From: Dermacentor variabilis
Lineage: Eukaryota; Arthropoda; Arachnida; Ixodida; Ixodidae
DNA: 64,000 nucleotides
Direction: 5' to 3'
Assembly (NCBI RefSeq): GCF_050947875.1
Contig: NC_134569.1
Coordinates: 261,341,100-261,405,099, forward strand
Below, piece by piece: positions 10,160-20,865 of this stretch. Position 1 is the first letter of the stretch. Each line of letters starts with the position of its first letter. The notes below the pieces were generated by a model, which saw nothing but the letters and a program-made list of their open reading frames with translations, did not search any database and was not told the DNA's origin. Both the position numbers and the translations under genes were made by a program.

Positions 10160-12390
10160 AAGGAATCTCACATATTTTCAATTTGTGATCTTGCCTTTTA
10201 GAAACATATGTGGGCGGCTGAAAATACAATTCCCTGGCTATCCCCGTATTAGAGTGGTATATGTTATGAAGAAATTTTAATCTGAGATTTCGACGACGGT
10301 GTTCAAGAAGATGCCAATTTAATGCTTTTTTGCTTTCTCTCATGCTAAGCATCCTGTCATAATTGCCAAGGACAAACCGAACCGCCCTGTTCTGCACTTT
10401 TTCTAGTTTACCTACAAGTTCTGTAATATATGGATCCCAGCAAACACATGCATACTCCAGTGTACTGCGGACATGTGTGAAATACATTTGCTCCCTAAGT
10501 TTCTGTGGCAAACGACTAAAGTTATGTTTCGAGAAACCTAGTGCTCCGACAGCCTTGTTCCTAACATGAGTAACGTTTCTGTTCCACCTTAGATCAGCAG
10601 AAAAAATACGCCTAAGCATTTACGTTCTGACACTTGTTCAAGAGTAGCATTATTTATAGTGTTATAATTGCTGTCGTATGAGCGCTTACCGGTAAAGGTG
10701 ACGTGAACACTCTTTTTCTCATTCAGTGACATTTTCCATTTTTCACACCATGTGGCAATCAAATCAAATCATGTTGCAGTGCTTGTTGGTCAGATTCGCT
10801 GTTGATGACCCTACATACTATACAGTCATCTGCAAACATTCTAAATGATGATGTAATCCCCAAAGTGATGTCATTAATGAACAACAAAAATAAAAGTGGT
10901 CCAAAAACTGATACCTGGGGTACCCCAGAAGTCACACGTACGTATTCAGAGGAACATCCGTTGATAGCCACAGACATCTGTCTTGAGCGAAGGTACTCGG
11001 CAATTCATGGGATAACCTTCTCATCCAATTTGTAAAGTCGAAGTTTAGCGATCAGTAGACTATGCATAACGACGTCAAAAGCTTTTTTGAAATCCAGAAA
11101 TATACAATCAACAATTTGTTTCTTGTCGACTGCTGAGAGTAGCTCATGAGTGAATGCAACCAAGTGTGTCGTTTACGAAAAAACCTGCCGAAACCCATGC
11201 TGACTAGGATGAAGAAGGTTTTTGTTATCAAGATGAGACATGATGCAGGTATACACATGTGCCATAACCTTACATACAAGGCTAGTTAAGGATACGGGTC
11301 TGTAATTCTCAACTCTGTCCACTCTTATGAATTGGCACCACTCGGACTAGTTTCCAATTACCAGGAACAACGCTGTTATTTAAGGAATTTTGAAATAAGC
11401 GACAGAAGCACAAACATAAGATTCCCGAGCAATTTATAAGGAATGATGTAGGGATATCATCCGGACCACACACTTTTGTTGGTTTCAAACACTGTAATAA
11501 TCGCTCGATGCTCGTCACACTAAATACAACCTCAGACATTTCGCGGGTCTGACCGGAAAATCAAGTCTATTATAATTCAACCCCACTAATGTTTGAATGA
11601 GTAGACTGAAATACTGGTAAAAAGTATGTAATAAAAATGTCGACCTTACTTGAGTTGCCATTAACAATTCTGACGGACCAGTGCAAGCGTGAAACAGAAG
11701 TGTCATCCTTACCGTTTCTCTTAACATATTTCCAAAATTCCTTAATATCGTCCACTAATCTCTGTCCCAAGTTCGCAAAGTATGTGCGTTTAGCAGATCC
11801 AGCGAGCTCTCTAAAGCTACGTTTTAACTCAACTAACTGTATGTGACGACTATCCGATTCCTTTGTTTTAATCTGCCGATAGGTTCTTCTAATTTTTCGC
11901 AATAAGGAACGGAGTCGACAGTGAAACCATGGCTTACCTTTTGCACGTTTGGAAGACAGAGTTCGAAGGGGAACAAAGTCATCTCGCAGTTCGAAAAGCT
12001 TGTTTTTAAGTACCCCCCATAACTCTTACACGTTTCATTCATCAGCCAATGTGTCAAAAGTAGGAAAATAAGATTCAAGTGCTGATTTTAGTGCAGCGTA
12101 GTTAGCCCTATTATATGCATGCACAGTTCTAGGATGTTTTTTTGATACAAATACATTTCGAAAGATAGTGTCGGCTACAATAACATTATGATCGCTTATA
12201 CCACGCAAAACACGTACATTTGATACAATGCTTGGTGCATCACAAAACAACAGATCAAGCACATTACCAGTGTTATCATTACGCGAATGGTCTCTTATGA
12301 ACTGATGGAGCATATCTTCGTGCACAAGCTCAAGGAAAGCTGTATATTGACTGCCCGTTCTGTTCACAGATGAAAAACCGGCAAATATAT
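10160..12390 (-). mobile_element. LINE-A body (CR1/L2-like), 5'-truncated and decayed
   Basis: Minus-strand frames give, in order: the end of an endonuclease (VLDLLFCDAPS, RGISDHNVIVAD at 12367-12035), a linker (about 12078-11570), reverse transcriptase start (CGPDDIPTSFLI, VVPIHKSG at 11539-11309), the core TSGVPQVSVFGPLLFL and MFADDCIVC with an intact catalytic FADD (10977-10759), and the C-terminal HVRSTLEYACVCWDP and VQNRAVRFVLGNYD (10619-10160). The frames switch repeatedly, so the copy is decayed. The 5' half of the endonuclease and any ORF1 are missing because the element stops at the Gypsy-A LTR at 12391. The piggyBac at 5508-10155 separates this body from its own 3' end. Confidence 0.85.
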
Positions 12391-12538
12391 TGTTACGGGG
12401 TTAAAAACAGTGAGACGTGCATTTATAGAATATTTAGAACAACTATAGCAGCTGACAAGATTGTAGATAGCACGCGAAGACCAGAACATTGTCGTCTTCC
12501 GACTATGATTAAAACATCTTCTTCGTCAGCGTGTCACA
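12391..12538 (-). repeat. Gypsy-A 3' LTR (148 bp)
   Basis: The segment starts TGTTACGGGG and ends GTGTCACA on the + strand, giving the TG...CA ends expected of an LTR. It directly abuts the pol gene of the minus-strand Gypsy element through a purine-rich stretch (on the minus strand, CCGGGGGTCA just before TGTGACAC) that fits a polypurine tract. Its length equals that of the Gypsy-B LTRs (148 bp), and both families begin TGTTACG. The matching 5' LTR was not found to the right. Confidence 0.65.
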
Positions 12539-13681
12539 TGACCCCCGGCGGCTGAAGCACCGGCTCGGTGCTCGTTAGGAGTGATACAACTTAAGACGCG
12601 CGACGTGGACCACGTCGGAGCGATGCTGAGCCACGGTTGGCTCAAGAGGGGCGATTTCGTACGTGACGTCAGTTCCTTGACGCAAGACACGGTAAGGGCC
12701 GGAGTAGCGTGAAAGTAACTTCTCCGAGAGGCCTACGCGTCGCGACGGCGACAAAAGGAGAACCAGGGCGCCCAGTGCTCAATGGACGTCGCGATGGCGG
12801 CCGTCATATAAGCGCCGCTGAATGTCCTGCGACTCCACAAGTCGACGTCGAGCAGTATGGCGTCGTTCTTTTGCTTTGAGGATGGCTTCACGGGCGCATT
12901 CGGGTGTGGAATTCAGACTAGCAGGCAGAACGGTGTCGAAAGGTAACGTAGGGTCGCGGCCAAACAAGAGGAAAAATGGAGAGAAGCCTGCGGTATTATG
13001 GCGAGACGAATTATACGCGAAAGTAACGAACGGCAGCGCAACGTCCCAGTCGCGATGGTCATCGGAGACATACATGGACAGCATGTCAGTAAGGGTGTAG
13101 TTAAGGTGCTCGGTTAGACCGTTCGTTTGTGGATGGCAAGAAGTAGCAAGTTTGTGTTTAGTCGCGCACGAGTGTAGAATGTCATTGACAACTTTAGAAA
13201 GAAAATAGCGGCCTCGGTCGGTGAGGAACTGTCGACGGGCGCCGTGGTGAAGGATGACATTTTCTAGGAGGAAGTCGGCGACATCGGTTGCACAGCTTGT
13301 CGGAAGAGCCCGTGTGATTGCATATCAGGTGGCGTAGTCTGTTGCTACACCAATCTACTTGTTTCCCGAAGCTGACGTAGGAAAAGGGCGTACAAGATCA
13401 ACACCTACACGGAAGAATGGTTCTGATTGTACGTCAAGTGGTTGAAGGCGACCAGCAGAGAGAGTGGTCGGCTTTTTGAGTCGTTGACAAAGGTCACATG
13501 CAGCGACATAACGGCAGACGTCACGGTATAGACCAGGCCAAAAGAAGCGCCGACGAACGCGGTCATAAGTGCGTGACACGCCAAGGTGACCTGCAGTCGG
13601 TACATCATGAAGCTGGGCGAGAACAGTCTGACGCAGATGCTCAGGCACAACGAAGAGTCGGGCAGGGCTGTCCGGGTGCAT
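12539..13681 (-). pseudogene. Gypsy-A integrase
   Basis: The minus strand encodes a Ty3/Gypsy integrase, which inserts element cDNA into the genome. The zinc-binding region HLGVSRTYDRVRRRFFWP with CDLCQRLKKP fits the HHCC finger (about 13600). The core shows TDYAT, then LTDRG, then HPQTNGLTEHLN, so the catalytic D, D and E are all present (13355 down to 13100). The C-terminal part runs through DHRDWDVALPFVTFAYN and FLLFGRDPTLPFDT (13084-12779). An in-frame TGA interrupts the core just after TDYAT (near 13326), and there are frame changes. It belongs to one polyprotein with the reverse transcriptase upstream on the minus strand, from which the SINE at 13843-14083 now separates it. Confidence 0.85.
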
Positions 13682-13828
13682 GTTAGAGTGTTACAATACA
13701 CCATCCTAAAGTTCAAACATGCGAAGGGAAGGATCGGGCGTCGTTGAAGTGAGCCGTTGAATAAGGTGTTGCAAGGAGGCGTCCCGACGTTGTTCGGCTC
13801 CAATGTCGCGAAACGCAGCCAGAGAGAG

Positions 13829-13842
13829 AACGTTGACAGGTA
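13829..13842. repeat. Target-site duplication of SINE copy 1 (left)
   Basis: The 14-mer AACGTTGACAGGTA flanks the SINE perfectly, here and at 14084-14097. Confidence 0.95.
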
Positions 13843-14083
13843 AACCCGCCGTGGTTGCTCAGTGGCTATGGTGTTGGGCTGCTGAGCACGAGGTCGCGGG
13901 ATCGAATCCCGGCCACGGCGGCCGCATTTCGATGGGGGCGAAATGCGAAAACACCCGTGTGCTTAGATTTAGGTGCACGTTAAAGAACCCCAGGTGGTCA
14001 AAATTTCCGGAGTCCTCCACTACGGCGTGCCTCATAATCAGAAAGTGGTTTTGGCACGTAAAACCCCAAATATTATTATTATT
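13843..14083 (+). mobile_element. tRNA-derived tick SINE (Ruka-like), copy 1, inside Gypsy-A
   Basis: A 241-bp SINE with a tRNA-like head: CCGTGGTTGCTCAGTGG gives the A-box region and GATCGAATCC gives the B box. A tRNA-unrelated body follows, with an ATT repeat tail. It is flanked by perfect 14-bp target duplications and interrupts the Gypsy-A pol gene between RNase H and integrase. It looks identical to the copy at 29519-29758. Other copies in this window are at 16302 (truncated), 35623, 36236, 36385 and 37988 (decayed). The family name Ruka is from memory of a described ixodid tick SINE; I have not compared sequences. Confidence 0.92.
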
Positions 14084-14097
14084 AACGTTGACAGGTA

Positions 14098-15695
14098 TGC
14101 CGGCCGCAGTAACGTCAGGAGGGTCGACAGGACGGCGCGACAAGCAGTCTGCATCTTGATGTAACCGGCCGGTCTTGTATACAACTGAATAGTTGTATTC
14201 TTGAAGGTGCAGAGCCCAGCGGCCAAGGCGGCCTGAAGGATCTTTGAGGGACGAAAGCCAACACAGAGCGTGGTGATCAGTGATGACTGTGAATTGGTGG
14301 CCGTACAAATAGGGGCGGAGTTTACCCACTGCCCAAATGAGAGCCAGACACTCGCGTTCGGTGATAGAATAATTGCTTTCTGCAGAGAAAAGAAGGCGGC
14401 TGGCGTAGGCAATAACACGTTCCCGCCCTTGTTGTTTCTGTGCCAAGATAGCTCCAATACCGTGGCCACTGGCTTTGGTACGGACTTCTGTTGCAGCTGA
14501 TGCATCAAAGTGAGCGAGAATGGGCGGGGACGTAAGCAGCCCAATCAGCTCGGTGAAAGCACCAGCTTGCTCAGGGCCCCCAAGTAATGCAGCGTCTTTC
14601 TTGAGGAGCTGATGGAGAGGTCGCGCAACGTTCGCAAAATTTCGGACAAACCGACGGAAGTAGGAGAAAAGGCCCAAGAAGCTGCGAACATCCTTGGCAC
14701 ACGTCGGCACGGGAATCTTTGACTGCCCGTATTTTATCGTGATCAGGGCGTACACCAGAAGAATTGACGAGATGCGCGAGCACAGAAATTTCACGATGAC
14801 CGAAGTGGCACTTGGACGAATTTAGTTGTAGCCCCGCCTGACGGAAAACAGATAGGATCATCGACAGGCGCTCGAGGTCTGTCGCAAAAGTCGGAGAAAA
14901 AACGATCACGTCGTCCAGGTAACAGAGGCAGATGGACCACTTGAAACCGTGTAGGAGGGCTTCCATCATTCGTTCAAATGTGGTCGGGGCATTACATAAA
15001 CCGAAAGGCATCACTTTGAACTGATACAGGCCATCGGGAGTAATAAAAGCTGTCTCTTCGCGGTCCGTGTCATTGACGGCAATTTGCCAGTAGCCGAAGC
15101 GAAGGTCGATGGAGCAAAAATATTGTGCTCCATGCAGGCAATCCAGGGCATAGTCAACGCGTGGTAGCGGATAGACGTCTTTCTTTGTTACCTTGTTGAG
15201 GTGCCGATAATCGACGCAATATCGCCAACTGTTGTCCTTCTTTTTAGCTAGTACAACAGGGGATGCCCATGGGCTGCAAGAAGGTTCGATGATGTCTCGA
15301 GAAAGCATCTTGTCAACTTCTTGTTGGATGATATGCCGCTCAGTAGGTGAGACGCCGTAGAGTCGCCGATGGATCGGGCTCGCATCACCGGTGTTTATTC
15401 GATATTTTACGACAGATGTTTGCCCTAGAGAGCATTCTCCAAGGTCGAATATGTCCCAGTATGAGGCGAGGAGGCAACGTAGTTCTTGAGCACGCTGGGG
15501 AGGAAGGTCGGGATCAATCATTTTTGTTAGGGCATTCAGGTCTGAAGGGATAAGGGGCGAAACAAGAGTTGAACACGAGGAGCGGTCACAAGGTAAAGCC
15601 GAAGTGTTGTAGTCTCTGGCTGGCGTTTTTGCGCCAGGGATATTCCGCACGGGAGTACTTGCGTACGGAGTCCAAAGTTCACAAGCGGAAGGCAT
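14098..15695 (-). pseudogene. Gypsy-A reverse transcriptase and RNase H, frameshifted
   Basis: The minus strand encodes the central pol region of a Ty3/Gypsy element. The first frame (15695-14571) holds the reverse transcriptase: YRINTGDASPIHRRLYGVSP, WASPVVLAKKKDNSWRYCVD, the FGLCNAPTTFERMM block and the catalytic CYLDDVIVFS. Near 14715 the reading shifts frame and continues (14794-13859 frame) with [20 protein letters not shown] and the RNase H domain ([24 protein letters not shown]). In RNase H the first catalytic position, normally Asp in T-D-A-S-G, is Lys here ([10 protein letters not shown]; codon at 14474-14476), so the nuclease should be inactive. The copy is dead by the frameshift and the insertion. 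Confidence 0.9.
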
Positions 15696-15892
15696 GAAGT
15701 GTTGTTCGAAATGGTTACGGCAGTGTGAGGGAAAGCGAAGTTATGCGAGAGCAGGACATCCGGATTAGGAGATACGATGTAGTCACCGTCTGGTACAGGT
15801 GGAACGGGGGAGACACCTATGTAGGTAACGGCACGGTGAGGGAGGGGGATATGCTCTGTGGAACATAGCCGTGTCGGAGTACTATCGGAGGG

Positions 15893-16273
15893 TCAATAGC
15901 AGCAGGTAGAGCGAGTTGCAGAACACCAGCAGAAGTCTATCAAAGCGGAATGTGTAGACAGAAAGTTAAGGCTCAGGATGAGGTCGTGAGGGCAGTGCTC
16001 TAGTACAGAAAACGAAACAAAAGTATGATGGATGGCGACACTCACGCGAGCTGGACACATGCCAATAACGGCTGGTGTTCGACTATCGGCGACTTGGACC
16101 ACAGGCGGAGGGGCAGGAGTGAGGACTTTCTTGAGACGATTCCGTAGCTGAGCATTCATCACAGGTAGTACCTGCGCGCCAGTGTCAATCAGAGCCGTAA
16201 CAGGTACACCATCTACGCACACTGAATTAATCCACATACAAGGTTCTAACACATGCAATTTACAGAGGTGCAA
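15893..16273 (-). pseudogene. Gypsy-A aspartic protease
   Basis: The minus-strand frame contains VTALIDTGAQVLPVM, the D-T-G-A active site of a retropepsin-type protease that matures the element polyprotein. It lies upstream of the reverse transcriptase on the minus strand, as expected for Gypsy. The sequence 15696-15892 between them is pol-like in position but I see no motif. Upstream of the protease the element stops within 30 bases at a SINE, so gag, the zinc knuckle and the 5' LTR are missing. Confidence 0.75.
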
Positions 16274-16301
16274 TATCTGTTTTCTGAAAAGAAGCAGCCT
16301 T

Positions 16302-16474
16302 GGTTGCTCAGTGGCTATGGTGTTAGGCTGCTGAGCACGAGGTCGCGGGATTGAATCCCGTCAACGGCGGCCGCATTTCGATGGGGGCGAGATGCGAAAA
16401 CACTCGTGTACTTAGATTTAGGTGCATGTTAAAGAACCCCAGGTGGTCGAAATTTCCGGAGTCCCCCACTACGG
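16302..16474 (+). mobile_element. tRNA-derived tick SINE, copy 2, 3'-truncated
   Basis: The SINE begins CCTTGGTTGCTCAGTGGC and can be followed to CCGGAGTCCCCCACTACGG. It then stops and is replaced by an inverted copy of its own last 19 bases. It carries several substitutions relative to copies 1 and 3 (for example ATTGAATCCC in place of the B box consensus), so it is older. It marks the broken 5' side of Gypsy-A. Confidence 0.85.
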
Positions 16475-16524
16475 ATGCTCGCCGTAGTGGGGGACTCCGG
16501 AAGCTTCCTCTTAAGAGGAAGCTT
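16456..16524. repeat. Two abutting perfect inverted repeats
   Basis: A 19-bp arm (16456-16474), a 7-base loop and the exact inverse (16482-16500) form one hairpin. It is followed at once by the 24-bp palindrome 16501-16524, centred on TTAA, with arm AAGCTTCCTCTT. Together they form a cruciform-prone junction between the truncated SINE and the MITE-like element. Confidence 0.9.
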
Positions 16525-17214
16525 TAGCTCGGGTGCTCCTATCTAAATACATATAAAATGAGACTTCGTTTTTCTCGGCAACCACTGCACCAAATTTCAC
16601 AAGGTTTGTTGCATTTAAAATAAATACTTAAAATATAGTGGCTGTTGGTTTCGAATTTTTGAGCTAAGTCGTCAATTTGTTATTAAAAATTTGCAAAATT
16701 CGAAAATCTTCAGGCGACGAAACTATCAAGTTTACAACTCTCTAACTCAACAACAAGAAATCATACAATTATGTGAATTGTATCTAGCAGTACATCTAAA
16801 GCGGACAAAATTGATATGTTAAACATGAAAATAAAATATAGTAATACGGAAATAAAGCTCTTGCAGAACCCTTGTAACCAACGTAACAAATTCATGTAAG
16901 ATGTAAAATGACATATCAAATTTGTCCGCTTTGAATGATCGAATGGATGCCATTTACAGAACCACGATATCTATTCTTGATGCAGAGCTATGAATTTGTA
17001 AGCTTCATGCTTCTATATTTTTCAAACGGTCGAATATTTGAAAATCCTTTGAAGAAAAATTAGGACATAAACATTCACTATAATTTCACTTTCTCTCTGA
17101 AATACAACAAATTTCATTAAAATCGGCCCGAGGGTTATCTCAGAAAAACGTTTTTGCGTTTTACATGTATTTGAATAGGCCGCGTTGGAGTTGGACCGCA
17201 GCTAAAGCTTGCTC
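16515..17214. mobile_element. 700-bp MITE-like element flanked by TTAA
   Basis: TTAA occurs at 16511-16514 and 17215-17218. Between them the left end begins GAGGAAGCTTTAGCT and the right end, read inward on the other strand, begins GAGCAAGCTTTAGCT (14 of 15 identical). The interior is AT-rich, with no coding sequence. TTAA duplication plus short inverted ends fits a non-autonomous element moved by a piggyBac-like transposase. The ends do not match the piggyBac copy at 5508-10155, so another source would be needed. Confidence 0.7.
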
Positions 17215-20200
17215 TTAAGAAGGTGGTCCACCTGCTGGGGCTTGTGGTGGCATCCCCATGGTCTGCTGAATACAAAGCAGCAGTGCTGGCGCCATCCGTG
17301 TGAGGCTCCGCAGCTCCTGCAGCAGCTGAGTGTTTTGCTGCACTTGTTGCTCAGCGAGATGCTCGGTGGCTACTGCTTGGCGCAACGTCGCCGCGCCTTG
17401 ATTTTCTACTGCCGTTCTCAGCTGCTGAACCGACTGGAGGAGGTCCTGTATTTGCTGTATAGGGTCAAGTTACAACCGTACAATGATTAAGAACGTCTTA
17501 ACCCTTTATTGTGCAGTGTGCCTTCTATACAATAGTGAGGTTCAATCTTCAACACACTCACTTAAGATTTGAACTCAACCACAATGAACAAGATGACACA
17601 AGTCCTTAAGAAATTTCCTCTGAAGAAGCACTTTATGTGGCATATGCATGCACTTTTATATGCAGTGCAGAAGAAGAATCCACACTTTGAACAGTGAAGA
17701 CTGGTAAGCAAAACATTCTCTCTAGATTGCGCGAACTTTCACAGGGACCTTACAGTTGCCCTTTTTGGCTGCTTCAAGTACTGCACGGAAAAACTTCATC
17801 AATATTAATACCCCCCCCCCCCCACCATATACGGCATCTTACAAAGCCACAAGCAGATGGTGCAAGAGCCACCCCAATTTTTTCGCAATGTTGCGTAACG
17901 CCATTGTACAATGCAATGGTCACATCGGCAGGTATGCAGGTTCTAACGAGATATGTCGCCTGCTAATATCACGTGTGCATAGGTAATCTAACGAGTAATA
18001 TTTATGAAACAGTACTATCAGAAGTAGTGCAATAACATAAATCAGCTAACTGCTATAAGAAACACTAAGCATTTTCATTCATTTAGGAATGCCTTCCGTG
18101 TATAGAGTGAAATCATGAGAATGATAACCTAGTTGGAATGCTTATGTTGTGCTGTTGCGCGAGTGCAACAGACTCAGCATAGTTGCCAGTGACAGAGGAC
18201 AGGAGGTCGTCCACTCTCTGTTCTGACCTTCTGCTCCTCCCTGCCTGCCGTGGCTCTAAAAGTAGGACAAAAGGGGCAGCATTACTAATTTCGTCACATG
18301 AAATGCAAAACTTGTTTTTGTGCGTTATTGCAAGTTGTTTGCCACCGCTCATTGCAACTGCTGTTTGTATCAGAGATCACATATACCAAAATGTTTTCTT
18401 TAAGGAAAATCAAGGAAATGCAGTGGTACTGAGTGAGGCATTTCACGTGGGGCCACTATTCTTCAAAGCAATCCCAAGCATTATCGTGCCTTTTGGCACC
18501 AAACAAAACCACACTGTTTGCGGCATTGCATAATTTCTTTTCTTAAATAGTACCACAATTGCAGTGCTATTTGTTGCCTAGCCATTCAGCTCGTTCTCAC
18601 AACTCTTCTTGCGTAACGATGAGAAATACTTTTTCCCTCTGTGCAACTTCTTTATTACCAAAGTTACTTGAAGTGCGTAACATACGACGGCGAGCCCATT
18701 CACTAATCATACAGCAAATACATACACATACTAACACATTCATTGTTCCCCTTGTACAATTACGTCCTCGTGTTGTCCATCGGCAAGCATGTTCCAAATT
18801 AAGTCCTTGGAGTCAATGCGTAATACAACTCATTTACACGTTCAACACGACTTGTGTTTGTGCTCCTAAATCTTTCCTTTTTTATTGCTCTGGGGAATTC
18901 TGAACGTGTTTACGTGTTTGTTCTTTAGTTTTGTGAATTTAGTACGCTACTTATGGCTATGATTCTACAACGCCCGTTCTGTAATGACAATGTTTCTGAA
19001 AAGTATGTGTTCACAATAAGTAAGTAAAAAATTGTGAAAACGTCTGTTGTACACTTACGTGTCTGACTGCTATGGCCACCTGCGTCCTCCCGACGCCTCT
19101 CCGCTGTTGCGGGCTGGAGTGATCTCGCTAAGAATGAATACGACGCATAAGGAAAATAAGTACATGTCATACGCTTGGAAAAATACTGTAGAGATGTGTA
19201 TAACAAATGAACGAAAGAAATGCCTTCCAACTTACCTCTTAAGCCGCTTATCCCAGGCGCTGTGCCGACAGATACATGGGATTCAGCACTGGCCGCGTCG
19301 CCAGCACCGCGGTCAGCAGCACTTTCCTCCTTCACATAGACAATTGGCATCATTAATGATAACAATTTGTTGTTGTGACACCTGTAATGTAGAGGAAATA
19401 TTGTAGTCATATTTCAATAGAATCCCAAACCATTGCATTTCGAAATGGCTGCACTAATAAAAGCCTGTGCTATGTCCTTTTATATGACCATCAATCACGA
19501 ATGGTTGGTGCACGTCTGCTCAATAAATGAAGCTCTTTTGTTCCTGTTGCAAACTATTCTAAGTGTTTGCTTACCTACTGAGTAAAAAGGTAGCATGCTA
19601 TTGGTGTTTCAACACTAAAATGTTATCTATTATGTCACTTTTATAAATCTGCATCGTCTCAACCCCAATTATTTACAAAACAGAGCATATCACTGCATGT
19701 GGACATTCATAAGCCAACTATAGAATGATTAAACGGACTACACCAACATGGCTTATATGCCTCATTAAAAAGCAGAGAACATTGCCTTTACATAAAAACA
19801 CAGGCACTGAGCAAGCATTTGTGTGCATGTTTCAGAGAATGACGCAAGCGATAGTAAATAGCTTTGCGATTTCCGCTCAAGCTCGGGCCATCTTCTGAGC
19901 GGCAACACTAGCGCGCGACCACACATCAGCTATAACGGCGGTAACTGAGCGAATTGCGACAGCGCGTCGACTTGGCGTTGACCTTTCGAAACCCATGTGC
20001 CTGTTCAGCTCTTCGTCGGGATCGAAGAACGGCGGGCAGACGCCGATGGCGCTCGCCCTTCCAACTAAGGAGAGGATGCGCCCTTGCGGTCCGGGCAGGC
20101 TGCCTCCTCTGGTTCTTCTGTGATTAACACGTTTGTTAGAATATGGTGCGCAAAAGCTCCGTCAACGAGTGTGCTTACCTGCTTTCGGCGTGCAAGGCGG

Positions 20201-20459
20201 CTGCATCACGGCGGGCGTTGTACACGTCCTTCTCCCATACGCCGCGCCATTGGGCTGCAGTTTTCTCTGCCGGACCCTCACCGTTCAACAAAGCAGTCAC
20301 TTGCTGCCATTGCTCCGCCTTGCGCGCCACCGTCAGCTACTGGCCCAACACACACGACGCCTTTGCAAGGTAGGGGTGCCCTTCGACAAATTATACGAGT
20401 ATTTCGCGCTGCCTCGCTGAAACATCAGGACCCAGCCGCCTGTCCTTGTGCGACGACAT
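17215..20459 (-). pseudogene. Multi-exon gene, Myb/SANT-like N-terminus and coiled-coil C-terminus, two nonsense codons
   Basis: Five minus-strand exons can be traced. Exon 1 (20459-20179) starts at an ATG and encodes ARQREILV, RKAEQWQQVTALLNGEGPAE and TAAQWRGVWEKDVYNARR, the spaced Trp pattern of a Myb/SANT-like DNA-binding domain. It ends at CAG|GTAAGC. Exon 2 is 19381-19236, exon 3 is 19127-19059 and exon 4 is 18255-18129; each has AG and GT borders, and the phases (2, 1, 1) join in one frame. Exon 5 (17454-17215) encodes a Gln-rich coiled coil (EQQVQQNTQLLQELRSL) and ends at a TAA inside the MITE's TTAA. The exon 4 to 5 phase does not fit the sites I can see. Exon 1 has stops at 20391-20393 and 20337-20339, each one base from Glu codons. 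Similar SANT proteins accompany Harbinger elements, but no link is shown here. Confidence 0.68.
17811..17823. repeat. Poly-C tract
   Basis: An unbroken run of about 13 C residues lies in an intron of the SANT-like gene. It is G-rich on the gene's coding strand. No function is implied. Confidence 0.9.
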
Positions 20460-20699
20460 CGTTTCGGTTTCGGCGCACGAACTAGTCCAAAACGTAAACA
20501 GAGCGAGGCAACTTGTTTGAATAACGTATGGCACACCACCTAGCGACTAAATAAGAAAACAACAAATAAAATTACAACTCCCAGTAGCCGTCTGCGCCGC
20601 AAGCTCACATTTATACTGAAAATTATACTTGCAAGTGCTCTATACAAACCAATATTTTTTATCAAACCAGCAACATCTTTCAATGGCTATACCGTCCAT

Positions 20700-20865
20700 C
20701 AAGTACAAACAAAAATGATGACGTGATCTTCCGGCAGACCACCGCTCGTTGATTGGTCCCCCTCACGCCGCCCCGTTCCACTCTTTCTCCGAGTGACGTA
20801 ATCCAGATGTAAGAGCCAGACCGAACCGTTTCCAAAGCGAACCGCTACAAAATATGGCCCCTGGA
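20700..20865 (-). promoter_or_regulatory. Candidate promoter region of the SANT-like gene
   Basis: This GC-rich stretch lies about 250-400 bases upstream of the exon 1 ATG. On the gene's strand it contains an ACCAAT motif (inverse of ATTGGT near 20753) and a TTACGTCAC CRE-like site (inverse of GTGACGTAA near 20794). Both are common in TATA-less promoters. The assignment depends on the gene model being right. Confidence 0.3.

Noticed and set aside
13843..13930. A tRNA gene at the SINE head
   Set aside because: It is part of a dispersed SINE with a tRNA-unrelated body and target duplications.
13803..14159. Plus-strand 118-codon frame, and the 167-codon frame at 29529-30032
   Set aside because: Both read through the tRNA-derived SINE, which is non-coding; their shared peptide reflects the shared SINE.
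16515..17214. MITE derived from the piggyBac at 5508-10155
   Set aside because: Both have TTAA flanks, but their terminal repeats are unrelated (GAGGAAGCTT versus CCCTCTATGG).
19866..20121. A minus-strand open stretch (DEELNRHMGFER...) within intron 1 of the SANT-like gene
   Set aside because: No ATG near its start and no convincing donor. Including it would break the clean exon 1 to exon 2 phase.
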